Shown one piece after another: positions 7,941-19,284 of a DNA stretch of 64,000 nucleotides. The position numbers and the translations under genes are program-made. The stretch comes from Tritrichomonas musculus. Lineage: Eukaryota > Parabasalia > Tritrichomonadida > Tritrichomonadidae. The DNA is taken from the NCBI GenBank assembly GCA_039105265.1, contig JAPFFF010000001.1, positions 992,001 through 1,056,000 on the forward strand. The letters are read 5' to 3'. The notes under the pieces are model-generated. The model searched no databases. It saw nothing but the letters and a program-made list of their open reading frames with translations, and was not told the DNA's origin. How positions within the stretch are numbered: the stretch's first letter is position 1; each line of letters begins with the position of its first letter.

Positions 7941-8307
7941 ATTCTTGACAAAACTTCCGAGTTAGTAGTGTAAATATCGAAAATCAGTATGTAGTAGGAG
8001 TATTAAATGAGGTCATTTGATAGTGAGAGTAGTTTCTCGGAAGTCTGGAATAGAATATCACATGTAGGTTTCAATATTGTTGGTATCGTTGATGATTGTC
8101 ATTATAGGGAATTATTTTTATGATTTCATTTTTGTTACTACCATTTATGAAAATCAGTAGTGTAGATATCATTCATGAAAGTCAATAATTATAGTAACAG
8201 TATTAGATTTTAGTAGTGTAGATATCATTTATGAAAGTTGCTATTATTGGTATCATTTTTGACTGTCACTACTCTGAGTATGAGTTGGACTTTTCTTTTT
8301 ATATCAA

Positions 8308-10439
8308 ATGACAGGAATACTAACAAAGAAAAATGTTGAGGATGGCGCTTTTGTAAATAGCAATTCTGGTAATGACAATAATGACTATGAATCTATATAT
8401 GTTAAAGATGATATTATTGTTGATGGAGATATGATTCTTGGAGGAATTTCTATAAAATCACAGCTTGTAAATCATGAAGAGAGAATCGCAGCTGTTGAAA
8501 ATAAAGATATGACCATATATGCCAAGAAAGATGAAATTCCTGACCTTACTCCATATGTGAAGAAAGATGAAATTACTACGGTAGATTTGAGTCCGTATTA
8601 TACCTCTGCACAAGTAGAAGAGAAATTTGTAGACGAAGATGAACTAGCATATGAGTTTAATAAGTATGAGACTAAAGAAGTTGCAGAAGAAAAGTATGCT
8701 CTCAAAACTGATATTCCTACTGTGGATCTAGAACCATACGCACTCAAAACTGATATCCCTACTGTTGATCTTGAACCATACGCACTCAAGACTGATATTC
8801 CTACTTATGATCTTACAACATTGCACTAAAACTAATAATATCCAATATGAAGTTGACAGAAGATGAGGAAAAGTGGGGATTTGTATTTAATTTAGCTAAG
8901 ATTCCTTTGAATTTTGGTGTAAAAATAGTACTGAGATGGACAAACTCTGCAAACGAGCCAGATTGGATGGGTATCACAGCAGATGTTATAAATGGTACTT
9001 TTCAAAATATAGAATTCAAAATGCTACTACTGATATCAAGAAAAGGTTTACATTTCTGGTGCAAAAAGGATATATTCAAGTTAACTTTAGACACCAGCAT
9101 TTATTATTGGAAAGATGGTAAAATTAGATTTTTCCACGTTAAAATTTTTCTGATGAAGACTCTACTAAATCATGATCCAAACGAAACATACTTTACAGAA
9201 TATGTGACTTATGGTGGTGATCTAGAACCATATGCTCTCAAAACTGATATTCCTACTGTTGATCTAGAACCATATGCTCTCAAAACTGAATTACCAGATC
9301 TTTCTACATATGCCCAGATTACATCTATTCCAACTGTGGTAAATTCACAGCAGTATGATGAAAGTTCTACCACAAATGATGTTGCTGTGCCTACTGTAAA
9401 ATTAGTAGAAGAACTAACAAAATATAATTTGTTTAAGTATGATGCAGAAAAGAATGAAATTGTGATGACAAACACAGATAATAATAAATGTGTATCTCTA
9501 GAATCACATTATGGAAATCCAGCTTTGAAGATTATAAATTATGATTCTTCTTATAATGAAGCTAGTTTTGGAGCTACACCCTGTACTTTTTTAATAAGTG
9601 ATATAAATGATAATATTATTCTTCATTATGATAAAGATGATAAACAAACTTTATTAGCAAATCCCTGTAATCTTGAGGATCAGAAACCTCTACTTACAGA
9701 AGTCACAGCAGATGAAAGATATGTGAAAACTACGGGGAATTCTACAATAAATGGAGCTCTAAAATTAAATATTACTGAAGGGGAAAGTAGTTTAGATATA
9801 ATAAGTACGAATAAATTATGCAAAATGTTCATTGGAAATGAACTTGCCAAAAATAAAAGTATCTATTTAGGTTTAGAAAGTACAGAAGGATATGGCTGTC
9901 TAGGAGTGTATGGAAATACAAGAAGTATAGCGTGGAGTGAATCTGAAGTTATTTTATTTATGCCAACAAGAATTTTTGGCAACCTTAATGTTACAGGAAC
10001 AGTAACATCAGCAAACAGCACAACTATTACACATCTCGCACCTATAGAAGCTGGAGAGGAAATATCTGACTTCAAAGTTGGAAAACCTGTGTTTATGTCA
10101 GGACATGTGTATAAAAGAGAAAATGGTGTTTGGATTTCATCATCAGCGACAGACAGTACAGATTGCATATGTTCTGTAATTATAGATGGAACATGGAAAG
10201 AATTTGTGGGTGTTGTTACTAAGGTGGATGAAGAAAACGGTAACATAACTTTTGCTACACATGGGGACTACCTTTTCTATGTTGACGATGCTAACATTTA
10301 TGCTGTAGGAGATGTGCTTTTATATGATGGCAGAATCTTAGATGAGGATTATGCTATGACTTTAAAGATTCAGCAAAGTATAGTTGGAAAAGTAAGTGCA
10401 AAAATAAATGAACATACACTAGCATTGTTTAAATTGTGA
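8308..10439 (+). CDS. fibre-like protein gene of Maverick A, broken
   Basis: Putative receptor-binding fibre. It has a repeated shaft motif (LEPYALKTDIPTVD, encoded by 42-bp DNA repeats), short heptad regions, and a conserved C-terminal head beginning near APIEAGE and containing GKPVFMSGHVYK, GDYLFYVDDAN, LYDGRILDEDYA and KIQQSIVGKVSAK. The same head ends the 30488-34549 gene of C, while shafts differ in length and sequence, as expected for host-range proteins. The start MTGILTKKN aligns with MTAIITKQN in C. About one break. A TTTTTATATCA leader precedes the start. Confidence 0.75.
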
Positions 10440-10489
10440 GGGTCATTCATGTTCATCATTATTATTTTTCATTTATTATTTTTCATTAC

Positions 10490-11041
10490 TTACACTACAA
10501 TTTTCAAACTTACACCATATCTTATAAATTGTGTATAGATTTCGTTATAACCATACTTTAGATCTTCAGCTTTGTTATTTTTGTATACCAGTATTTTGTC
10601 TATCTTGATGAACTTACTATTGGAGGGAGAACAGCCACACCCAACATCACTTTCATCTAATACTAACTCTATTTTGTCGGCGTCTGTTAAAAGTTTAATC
10701 ATGTTCATCAGCAATTTACTATCACAAACTACATAACTATTGATTTTCAGAGGATTTGTTTCATACATGGCAACCAGCATTTCTAAAAATTTGTTTTTCT
10801 TCTCAAGTGTATCTAACTCAGTGCCCAAATCTGCTATACCTCTGCTTGTTGCTTGTACTGATGGAAATGCTGATGCTGTCGTCTGTGAAGTAAAATTTAC
10901 AGGAGAAACTTGAGGATATGTAACTTGTGGAGTACTTTTGTTGGGAGTTATTTTTATGTTAACATTTGTACTCTGCTCTTGTTTTACACTAGCGTCATTC
11001 TCACTTGATAAAATTCTTGCTTGGCGAAGAGTGTTGGACAT
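10490..11041 (-). CDS. unknown Maverick protein, 183 aa
   Basis: Starts MSNTLRQARILSSE. The N-terminal half is low complexity (Ser/Thr/Gln/Pro). The C-terminal half is conserved with the copy in C (29983-30491): LEQKNKFLEMLV-like coiled coil, then LLMNMIKLLTDADK-ELVL. A CGC cluster lies near residue 138. It is adjacent to and co-oriented with the small basic protein, and this pair sits next to the integrase in both A and C, suggesting a shared operon-like unit or function. Function unknown. Confidence 0.6.
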   Translation of the reverse strand: MSNTLRQARILSSENDASVKQEQSTNVNIKITPNKSTPQVTYPQVSPVNFTSQTTASAFPSVQATSRGIADLGTELDTLEKKNKFLEMLVAMYETNPLKINSYVVCDSKLLMNMIKLLTDADKIELVLDESDVGCGCSPSNSKFIKIDKILVYKNNKAEDLKYGYNEIYTQFIRYGVSLKIVV

Positions 11042-11069
11042 TTAATAATCAACAAGAAACAAAAAATGC

Positions 11070-11300
11070 TCATGAATAATAATTTGAAATAGCTCTGTTT
11101 AATAATCTTCTAACTTTCATATCTCTGTCATATTTGGCTTGTAATTTCTGTCTTTTCATTATTCCTTTCTCATCTTCGGGCATAGGTGTGTTTAGAACTC
11201 GCCTGTAATATTGAAGTCTACTGTTGATCTGCTTTAAGGTTTGAGTTGCAAAAGTACTTCTCTGATGTGGTCTTCTAAGCGGGGGTAAGGATGTTGTCAT
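11070..11300 (-). CDS. small basic protein, 76 aa (Maverick)
   Basis: Starts MTTSLPPLRRPHQRSTF at the ATG at 11300, which matches the start of the C copy (29733-29975). It is rich in Arg/Lys with the conserved block SRLQYYR and a second basic helix KVRRLLNRAI. This composition fits a nucleic-acid-binding protein (core-like or an integration cofactor), which is an inference from charge and from its fixed place next to the integrase, whose gene runs divergently from 11321. Confidence 0.6.
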   Translation of the reverse strand: MTTSLPPLRRPHQRSTFATQTLKQINSRLQYYRRVLNTPMPEDEKGIMKRQKLQAKYDRDMKVRRLLNRAISNYYS

Positions 11301-11320
11301 TTTTAGCTGAAATAAAAAGT

Positions 11321-12448
11321 ATGAATTTATTCTCATCAGCATTTGAGGGAGTAAGAATAGAGCAACTCGTAAATGAAAACCCTAAAAAGCTTACCTACAA
11401 CGAATTTAACTTACTTATGCAAGATTTTAGACCTACAAAGAGGAAGCTAGATAGTTGGTATAAAGAATATGAGAAAAGGTATGTCAGAAAATATGGTGAT
11501 TTATTAGTGGAGCCACCTATAAATAACTTCATAGGATTCAAGTCCAAAAATAAGGTAGCAAGGTTACAAGAATTAGAGAGTAGACTTAGGAAGAACACAG
11601 AGGAGGTCCACAGTAATAATTTTCCATTAAAGGAGAACATCAAAAACTTTCAGCTGCACTCTGTCGCTAGTAGATATACATACTTGATAGACTTGATGCA
11701 GACTCAGGATATAGTGTACCTTATTGCTATCAACATTAATACTCGCTACTTATTTGCTAGACCTGTAAATGTAGCAGTGAATAACGGTAATAGAGTTATC
11801 ACAAGAGAAATAAAATCAGCGCAGGTATTTATAAATGCTCTTGGTGATATGGTAGACTTTGATAATCTATATGTGGAAAAGTTAATAGGGGATGCAGAAA
11901 AAGCTTTTATCTCTGAGGAGGCTATAAATGTTTATCATGATTTCCCACAAAGAATTAAGTTTGAAAAAGTGAGAAGACAAACTGTGGGAGGACATACGGA
12001 ACCTTTGCACTCGTCTCTGGGAATTATAGATAGAGTTATACGTACTATTCGTGATATGGCTTACTTAATGAAAGTAGAAAGAATAACACCAAATATTATG
12101 ACAGAAATTGTGTGGCAGTATAATAATTCTCCTCATAAAACTCTATCTAAGTATGCAGGATTTGATGTAACTCCAAAGATGGTGCAAGATGATGCGGACC
12201 TAGAAGAATTCATAGTAAGGAAGATCGTACAAGAGAACTATGAAATTATGAACAGAAAAGATTGGAAATTAGAAAAGGGGGCTAATGTAAAGGTCTACAA
12301 TCCTAAAGATACAATGATGAAAAGAAGAAGGGTAGTACAGCCTGGAGAACATTTTGTAGTAGGGTATGAAGAAGGTTTGTACAGAGTGCGAGATAACAAA
12401 AATAGAGAGCAAGTTGTGCCAAGATATAGATTAAAGAAGAATTATTAA
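11321..12448 (+). CDS. INT: Maverick A integrase (retroviral-type, RVE)
   Basis: DD(E/D)-type integrase that inserts the element and makes the 5-bp target duplication. The RNase H-fold core starts near YTYLIDLMQ, continues with the LIGDAEKAF segment, and then HSSLGIIDRVIRTIRDMA, the helix that carries the third acidic residue in this family. KTLSKYAGF and a C-terminal SH3-like domain (KGANVKVYNP... PRYRLKKNY) follow. The C homologue (28009-29715) is longer at its N-terminus. The ATG at 11321 (MNLFSSAFEG) is chosen; the frame also has an ATG at 11291. It is divergent from the small basic protein gene. Confidence 0.88.
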   Translation: MNLFSSAFEGVRIEQLVNENPKKLTYNEFNLLMQDFRPTKRKLDSWYKEYEKRYVRKYGDLLVEPPINNFIGFKSKNKVARLQELESRLRKNTEEVHSNNFPLKENIKNFQLHSVASRYTYLIDLMQTQDIVYLIAININTRYLFARPVNVAVNNGNRVITREIKSAQVFINALGDMVDFDNLYVEKLIGDAEKAFISEEAINVYHDFPQRIKFEKVRRQTVGGHTEPLHSSLGIIDRVIRTIRDMAYLMKVERITPNIMTEIVWQYNNSPHKTLSKYAGFDVTPKMVQDDADLEEFIVRKIVQENYEIMNRKDWKLEKGANVKVYNPKDTMMKRRRVVQPGEHFVVGYEEGLYRVRDNKNREQVVPRYRLKKNY

Positions 12449-12506
12449 AGAGAAAAATATAGCTAAAGAATGAAGAGAAAAATATGGTGAACTTTTTTTG
12501 TGATGT

Positions 12507-15500
12507 TCATTCATATCCTTCTTCGTAATTTGTTTTGATCTTTCTTTGGAATTTCGTAAGTGTAGAGATAGTCATGTTGGAATTGAACTTGAAACATGGC
12601 TGCCCCTGAGTAAGATCAAACATTACTGAGTTTCCATTGTAGAGATGCTCGTAAAGTTTCATATAATCACCACCAAATTGTTTTGCAGCATATTTTATAG
12701 AATTTAATGTTAGACCTTTACCGCGAATCATAAAATCTATATCACCTGTGGAATCTGTAAGTTTGTCGATATACATTTTCTTCATCAGGAAGTAACTTTC
12801 AATGGCGACAGGAATTTCATCATGCTTGTTGATAGTTGGGAAATCAGAGTGGAATTGTCCTAAATCACTACCTATGAGTTCTCTTCCGTACATTTCTTTA
12901 TAGGCTTTCTCAAGTTTTGGTAAATCTGCGAGCTCTATATGCATGCTATCTGTATCTTGGTAGTATATGTGACATCCAATATCGTAGGCAAGGCACATAA
13001 CTTCATTCATGATTCTCTTACTCATGGACAGAACTTGTATTCCTAAGAGGGAGAAATTAAAATGGTCATCTATAGGTTTTAGGACTTTTAGGGAGTGCAG
13101 TTTTGAGTTATGGAGCTGTACATCTTCCTTGATCTTCATATAATTCTTCTTCCAGTACTTGTCTAGCTCTTCTCCCTCGTACATATACTTAAATTCTTTA
13201 TCTGTGGGCCTTTCTATAGTTTTACCATAGCAGCTGTTCATGATAAGTTTGTATAAGTTTTGGAGAGGATTTTTTTGCTTCTTGTATTCGAGCCTCTTGT
13301 TGAAGATTTCTCTAATGACCTTGCGAATTGTGTAGTCTTTCTTACCATCCCAGTAGTACCCTCTCAGCAATGTGAACTCTATCTTCTGGAAACGTATGAG
13401 GTCTGTAAGGTAAATGTTATCTACTATCATCGTCACAGGCTCATCTATGTTATCATCATTTAAGTTCAGGTTATTTACTTTACGAACAAGAAGAGGGAAA
13501 GGATAATGTTTGTTAACTTTTGTAACTTCAATCTCGACAACATACGCACTCTGCTTAGATAGGAATTCCATGTTGAGATTCTCTTTTTCTATAACTTTAG
13601 GAGTGCCACTTACGGTCCATAGGCGTGCCATAGCAGACGGATATAAAGAAACTGCATCGAAATCACATACCTTCTTTTGTGTGTGCCATTTCTTGTTGTA
13701 CGCCGTCATACACCTCCCGCCGTAGATAGCATGTGCACAGAAATATCTAGGAACACCACCAATTTTATATAAATCGTGACCATAATAAACTTTGTTATTG
13801 AAAACTTCATTCGCGAGAGAAGAGATGGAGACAAAGTTGAAAGGATCTATGTTGAAATCTTCTATAAAACCATCTCTAAATTTATTAAATCCCTGTCGCA
13901 AAATGTTCACATCTTGGGCACAATAAAATTCTGCATACTTGTACATATCAAAAGTGGTATCAGAGAGACGGCAGCCTATAATATCTATGTTGTGGCGGAA
14001 TTGTTGTTTCGTCTCTTCTGTCCATCTCTTATCTTCATTCTCTCCTGCTTCCTCTATTACACCTATATTTTTGGATAGCCTTTCCATGGTATAATACTTG
14101 TAGGGGAAAACTTCTTTCTGTCCACTATCGAGATTAAACATTGATGGTAGTTGTGAAAGTTTGCATGAGAGTATAGGAAGTGTGTCTCGGAAGTAGAGGG
14201 TTTTAGACTTATAGATAATTGTGCCTTTCATAAATTTGTTACCCTTAATGACAGACTTCCTTATGCCGTAAGAACAAAGAAATCTGATATCGTAAGCTAA
14301 GTTATGGAAGTACACTACAGAGAAATCAGGAAGGAAATCCAGAAATGAAACACTACAATCCTCACCTTTAAAAGTTTTCGTTATTGTACCATCTTGAGAT
14401 TGGAGAACAAACATGTATGGACGATGAATATCACCAGAAGTATCTGCCTCAGAATCACAATACCAATATGACTTTTCACCTTGCTTCTCCTCTCCTCCCT
14501 TCTTCTTAAATGTTCTGGGCTTTATAAGTTGGGTGCAGGACTTTTCATCATATTCTAAGTTAATTCTAGAAACATCCTTCTTGATATCATCATTGAAAAC
14601 AGTTTTGAGAATACAGCCATCTCCAAAGTTTAAAGGTCGGAAATAATTTTCCTTCATAAGTGTGCGTACTAAATTGGAAGAACTTATGAAATACCTAGCC
14701 TTTATCCAGTGTCCTTGCTTGTACTCCATGCTCGCCTTGTCTGGTGTAAGAGAAGTGAGATTATTGATGTAGTATGTGGAAAAGGGAGTCTTTTCTTCTA
14801 TAAAGTAGTGTTTCTCGTAAATGTTGAATTTGTGAGTGCGATTTGGCTCAGCTTTCTCGACTCCTATATATGAATTCTTCCCTAGTGATTTCTTTTTGTT
14901 TTTGGAATTCGCGTCTTCATTTATGTAAGAAACGCTGATGTGGATCTTAAATTCCTGACATAGATTGTTGATAGCAGAATTGGAGAGATATCTGTTGTTG
15001 ATTCTTAGCCGCATTTGATTTAAGGTTTCTTCATCATAGGACCCTGTTTGTTGAAGAGCATATATGAAACAACAGTCATCAAGTTCTTTTCGTTGTGTAC
15101 CTTTGTTGTTAGCAAGATTGTCGAAAATTTGTAGGCGAGTCAGGTATTTTACTATCTCTTTTGGGCAGCTCTCTTTGACTAAGAATTGAAAGAATGAACC
15201 TCCGCGATCTGCATTACTTCTGACATTTTTGGTTTTGCTAAAGATGAGCTGAGAAAAGAGAGACCATTCTGGGAGTTCCATACTGCCCTTCTCATAAAAG
15301 TACTCAGGCTTGACATCATCCATGTCGAATATAAAATGTTTCTTCGTAAAGTTTTCCATAAGCTTGTTGAAGTTTTCAGAAGTGAGAGGTAAAGTGCGCC
15401 ATTCATTATTGACTTTGAACCTGAGCTTATATTGATTTGTGACAGAGAAATTTTTGACAATAGTGTTAAAGAAATTATGAAGAGCAGGAAATATTAATTC

Positions 15501-15974
15501 TCTACCTCTGTTCGTAAGTTGCTCGAAATTTATATGCCAATACTCAGGGGAATCATAAAGTTTCTTCATAATTGCGTCCACTATTTTTTCCTGCTCGTCC
15601 TTAAGCTTAATGAAATCGTTATAAGTTATCTTCACAAAAGAATCATCCTTAGTGACCTTCCTCCATATGTTGTTCTTGATGTTCTTCAAAAAGTAATAAT
15701 CATTATTGTCGATATAGCGTGGAATTTCTCTTGGAGGAGGAACATTTGGGACTTCATTTGTGTTTTTCGTTTGTTCTCTACCTTTCATGAACCAGAACAT
15801 AGCTTCATAATTGTTATCACCATTGTAACCAAGTTGTAGAATATCAAAAGCGATAATATCTATGAGCTCGTCCTTGCTATCAATATCGAGATCGCCTTCT
15901 GTTATCTTCTCATTTTCTATCATGCTCAAAAGTTCGTATAATTTTGGCGTAGGTGTGTCCTCTAGTTTTGTCAT
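12507..15974 (-). CDS. POLB: Maverick A protein-primed family B DNA polymerase
   Basis: pPolB, 1155 aa, replicates the linear element using a protein primer. Visible motifs: exonuclease DSEAD (about residue 502), FHNLAYD (about 552) and YCAQDVN; polymerase motif A DAVSLYPS (about 772); motif B LIMNSCYGKT (about 910); motif C YYQDTDS (about 1003). The N-terminal third holds a separate domain with DDCCFIYALQQTG (about 296) and KHYFIEE (about 384), conserved in B and C, which could be an OTU-like Cys/His fold. The start at 15974 follows the leader TTTTTATCAAACATAAAC, similar to those of B. It looks whole, and its length is typical for Polinton polymerases. Confidence 0.94.
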   Translation of the reverse strand: MTKLEDTPTPKLYELLSMIENEKITEGDLDIDSKDELIDIIAFDILQLGYNGDNNYEAMFWFMKGREQTKNTNEVPNVPPPREIPRYIDNNDYYFLKNIKNNIWRKVTKDDSFVKITYNDFIKLKDEQEKIVDAIMKKLYDSPEYWHINFEQLTNRGRELIFPALHNFFNTIVKNFSVTNQYKLRFKVNNEWRTLPLTSENFNKLMENFTKKHFIFDMDDVKPEYFYEKGSMELPEWSLFSQLIFSKTKNVRSNADRGGSFFQFLVKESCPKEIVKYLTRLQIFDNLANNKGTQRKELDDCCFIYALQQTGSYDEETLNQMRLRINNRYLSNSAINNLCQEFKIHISVSYINEDANSKNKKKSLGKNSYIGVEKAEPNRTHKFNIYEKHYFIEEKTPFSTYYINNLTSLTPDKASMEYKQGHWIKARYFISSSNLVRTLMKENYFRPLNFGDGCILKTVFNDDIKKDVSRINLEYDEKSCTQLIKPRTFKKKGGEEKQGEKSYWYCDSEADTSGDIHRPYMFVLQSQDGTITKTFKGEDCSVSFLDFLPDFSVVYFHNLAYDIRFLCSYGIRKSVIKGNKFMKGTIIYKSKTLYFRDTLPILSCKLSQLPSMFNLDSGQKEVFPYKYYTMERLSKNIGVIEEAGENEDKRWTEETKQQFRHNIDIIGCRLSDTTFDMYKYAEFYCAQDVNILRQGFNKFRDGFIEDFNIDPFNFVSISSLANEVFNNKVYYGHDLYKIGGVPRYFCAHAIYGGRCMTAYNKKWHTQKKVCDFDAVSLYPSAMARLWTVSGTPKVIEKENLNMEFLSKQSAYVVEIEVTKVNKHYPFPLLVRKVNNLNLNDDNIDEPVTMIVDNIYLTDLIRFQKIEFTLLRGYYWDGKKDYTIRKVIREIFNKRLEYKKQKNPLQNLYKLIMNSCYGKTIERPTDKEFKYMYEGEELDKYWKKNYMKIKEDVQLHNSKLHSLKVLKPIDDHFNFSLLGIQVLSMSKRIMNEVMCLAYDIGCHIYYQDTDSMHIELADLPKLEKAYKEMYGRELIGSDLGQFHSDFPTINKHDEIPVAIESYFLMKKMYIDKLTDSTGDIDFMIRGKGLTLNSIKYAAKQFGGDYMKLYEHLYNGNSVMFDLTQGQPCFKFNSNMTISTLTKFQRKIKTNYEEGYE

Positions 15975-16204
15975 TTGTGTTGTTTATGTTTGATAAAAAA
16001 AATGGAAAACAAAAATTATGTTTAATAAATGAAATTCAGAAATTTTTAGAAATCATGTTTTTTTCATTTTTGATTTTTCAGAATTGAATTTTAAATATTA
16101 AAATCATAATTGAAATCATAATTGAAATCCTAGCTCAGTGGTATTTCATAAGTGCAAAGTTACATGGTTCGGAATATAGAAGGGCCGACATTTTTTATTT
16201 TCAG

Positions 16205-16520
16205 ATTTGGAAATAAAATTTATCTTGGCAAGTGGAAAGGTAAAAATTTGAATAAGTACAAAATAACGAAAAAAAATATCTATCCACGTGGCAAGGTAAA
16301 AAATTTGAATAAGCACAAAATAACGAAAAAAATATCTATCCACGTGGCAAGGTAAAAAATTTGAATAAGTAATGAAAAGAATACAAAAGCAGAATGGCAA
16401 GGTAATTTCAGAAGTTTATCATGACACGTGCCAAGGTAAATTTTGAATAAGCACAAAATAACGAAAAAAAAATTATCTATCCACGTGGCAAGGTAAAAAA
16501 TTTGAATAAGTATTGAAAAG
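16205..16520 (+). repeat. subterminal repeats, about 56-bp unit
   Basis: Five to six partial copies of a unit containing CACGTGGCAAGGTAAAAAA, TTTGAATAAG and ACAAAATAACG. They lie between the polymerase start and the right TIR of A. Such iterons next to a terminus could bind replication or integration proteins, but no function is shown. Confidence 0.85.
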
Positions 16521-16524
16521 TTCT

Positions 16525-16860
16525 TATGCGCAATACAGGTCCTAAAATCACCTACCTCAGATCAAATATTAAAACAGTATTGAAAACATATGTAAAGTTC
16601 AGAAATTTATCTCGCATATGTATTTCGATAAATTTGAGATCATCAAAAAAGTTCATGATTTTGAGTTCGATGATGTAAATTTCGATTTTGAAAACAAGTC
16701 TGAGTGTAATTTTTGAAAAATCACGCCTGTTGTAGATCATATATGAAAATGATATAAGAATTGTACCGAAAGTTTGACAGTTGTACTTTCACTAGGCGCG
16801 GGATGCAAAAAGGGGGGTTTTGGGACTTAGTCCTAAAATCACCCTTTTCATCATACTACT
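16525..16860 (-). repeat. right TIR of Maverick A
   Basis: Inverted copy of 1085-1420. It ends CATCATACTACT at 16860, followed by the direct target duplicate CTTTT. Confidence 0.95.
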
Positions 16861-16865
16861 CTTTT
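16861..16865. repeat. target-site duplication of Maverick A, right (CTTTT)
   Basis: Direct repeat of 1080-1084, immediately outside the right TIR. Confidence 0.85.
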
Positions 16866-17750
16866 CACTAAAATATCATTCAAAATTGAATGCTATTCAA
16901 TTTCCAAAAATTTTTCGCACTTTTCCCTAAATTTACATTCAATTTTAAAAGGCAATAAAAAAAGTTAAAATAAAAAATAATTTTAATAGAAAAAGTTATT
17001 TATTCGTTGTAAATCAAAACTTTTTGATAGAAATTAAAAAATTCCTTTGATTTATCTACCATTTGTTCTATGGCTCTGAATGTATTATATGATTTAGCAA
17101 TTAGCTTGAATTCCTAATAGCATTACATTCTATGCTGATTTGCTCAATTAGGAAAAAAATAGGGTAGATTATGAATATTTTATTCGATATGAATTATTAC
17201 GAATCAAAGGATAAAATCATATGATTTCGCTTTAAAAGTATAAATTAGATAAAGTGATAAAGAAAAAGCGCTCAATAAGTTAAGTAATTTTGAAAACATA
17301 AGAAATTCACCAATTGATTTATAGTTTGGAAGCATATGAGTAAACCCTTGAGAGATACTATGAGCAAATGATGTGCACTTATGATATAATGCTGTGTGAT
17401 TTTACTTAAATTCGTCTACTGGTTAGATTTGTTGATTAAAAACAAAGTGTTGGGCCACGACGATTAAAAACAATACAAAAAAATTGAATAAAATTTTTAG
17501 TGGAAATTGCAAAATTTTTCGTCTACCTTAAAATTTTAAGATTCAATAGCCTCTCAAATTTTTTGGCATCTCCATAATTGAATACTCATTCAATTCCATA
17601 AAATTTTATAATTGAATACTCACACAAAAATGGAAAGTTCGTTATTTTAATTTATTACATCCATTTATTTATTTCATTTAACATGTCATTTATGTAAAAA
17701 TTTTTATGACAAAATTAATTTAATGTTAATATATTTTTATCTATAATAAT
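16866..17750. other. AT-rich spacer upstream of polymerase remnant of B
   Basis: No gene supported. The words ATTCAATTTT and TTGAATACTCA recur, a motif common in the intergenic DNA of this window. It is interpreted as subterminal DNA of element B displaced by the insertion of A. Confidence 0.45.
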
Positions 17751-17769
17751 TTTTATCACCAACGAAAAA
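17751..17769 (+). promoter_or_regulatory. 19-nt leader before polymerase remnant of B
   Basis: Identical to 669-687. It ends four bases before the ATG at 17773. T-run, then ATCACC, then A-rich. Candidate initiator region; function inferred. Confidence 0.5.
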
Positions 17770-17772
17770 TAA

Positions 17773-19284
17773 ATGACAACAATATATAATGCGCCATTAG
17801 ATAAAATAGTTGAATTGTATAATTTAATTACCGACTCTAATGATGATTTAAATGAAATTCTATCAGCTTACGACAATAATGAAAATCAATTAAGAAATGA
17901 TTTAAATGATGAAATTACTGATACACTATTAGATAAATACAATTATGATGGAGATTATGAAGACTTCAATGCTATCTACTATTTCATCAAAGGTGTCAAA
18001 TCTGCCGACGCTCACTGGGAATCATTAATGAACATTCAACCTCAACCATTAATCAAACAATTACCTATACCTCATGCACCCAAACATCCAAAACAACCAA
18101 AGAAATACATTGATTCTGACACATCATTCTTCAACAAGCTCAAACGTTTACCCAAAATCAATGATCCCTTTCATGATTTCAATCGTCAACAATTACAATT
18201 GAAGTTCAATCGTGATTTGCATAAACGTGATCAATCATTCCTTTCACAATTAATGCAACATCAAAATGACTTCACTCAATTTCATTCAAGGCCATCCAAC
18301 AACGATGACGAACCAATTGATGAATTATTCACACCAAAAGAACTTAATGCAATGACCATTAAATCCTTCAAACAATGGAAAGAATTCAATGAAAAACATA
18401 AAGATGAACAACAACAAATCGTTAATGATATCATGGAGCAACTCGAAACTTCACCAACTGATTGGACCATTAATTTTGAACAACTTAATCAATTAGGAAG
18501 AGAATTAATGTTTCCATTACTCAAACAATTCTTTGCAGAACATATTGATTCATTACCGATTACCAGTAAATACATGATTCGATACAACGTTAATGGTGTG
18601 TGGCGAAGTTTTCCATTCAAGTCAGAAAACTACAACAAATTAATGGATAAGTTTAATGAACAAAGTTTCATATTCGACATGGATACAAAACCTCCTGAAT
18701 ACTTTTATGAAAACGGTGGTGAAGAGTTACCTGATTGGTCATTCTTTTCTGCATTACAATTTACTAAATTGATTGACGTTGATGGTAACAATGATGTAGG
18801 TGGTTCATTCTTTCATTACTTAGTCAAACACAATATCAATAAACGAATAATTAAATACTTACAACGATTACAGATCTTTGACAAACTCGTTAATGAAGAT
18901 GGTAAACAACGTGATGAATTAAACGATTGCTGTTTCATTTATGCACTTAAACAAACTGGTTGCTATAGTGAAAACGATTTGAATCTCATGAGATTGAGAA
19001 TTAACAACAGATATTTATCTCAATCATCAATCAATTCCATTTGTGAAGAATTCAATATTCACATTAAATTGAGTTTCATTAATGAAGACGATAAGCACAA
19101 CAAAAAGAAGACTGTTCGTTCATGTTCAAACGGTAAATACAAATCATTCATGGGAGTCAAAGATGGCAAACCAAATCGAACTCATACGTTCAATGTTTAT
19201 GAAAATCATTACTTCATTGAAGAGAAAACTCCATTCAGCACATATTACATTAAACATTTAGGAAACGTTAAAGCTGATATTTAA
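17773..19284 (+). pseudogene. POLB: protein-primed DNA polymerase, N-terminal part, Maverick B fossil
   Basis: The 503-aa frame corresponds to the N-terminal region of the element A polymerase. It includes the conserved DDCCFIYALKQTG domain and ENHYFIEEKTPFSTYYI, but not the polymerase catalytic motifs A to C. It is broken and runs directly into the convergent capsid gene. Codon use is richer in C-ending codons than in C. The start is supported by the shared 19-nt leader. A fossil; the rest of the gene is not in the window. Confidence 0.8.

Larger units (their letters stand above)
1085..16860 (-). mobile_element. Maverick/Polinton element A, nearly whole
   Basis: A 15.8-kb element with 336-bp TIRs and a 5-bp target duplication. 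Parts from left to right: unknown ORF (-), double jelly-roll capsid (-), amphipathic small protein (+), 44-aa membrane protein (-), coiled-coil small protein (+), packaging ATPase (-), two unknown structural-type genes (-), 110-aa protein (+), fibre (+), 183-aa protein (-), small basic protein (-), retroviral-type integrase (+) and protein-primed polymerase B (-). Capsid, ATPase, integrase and polymerase together define a Polinton. I recognise no adenain-like protease. Near-identical TIRs and an intact duplication indicate a recent insertion. It looks almost whole, with about two or three breaks. Confidence 0.93.
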
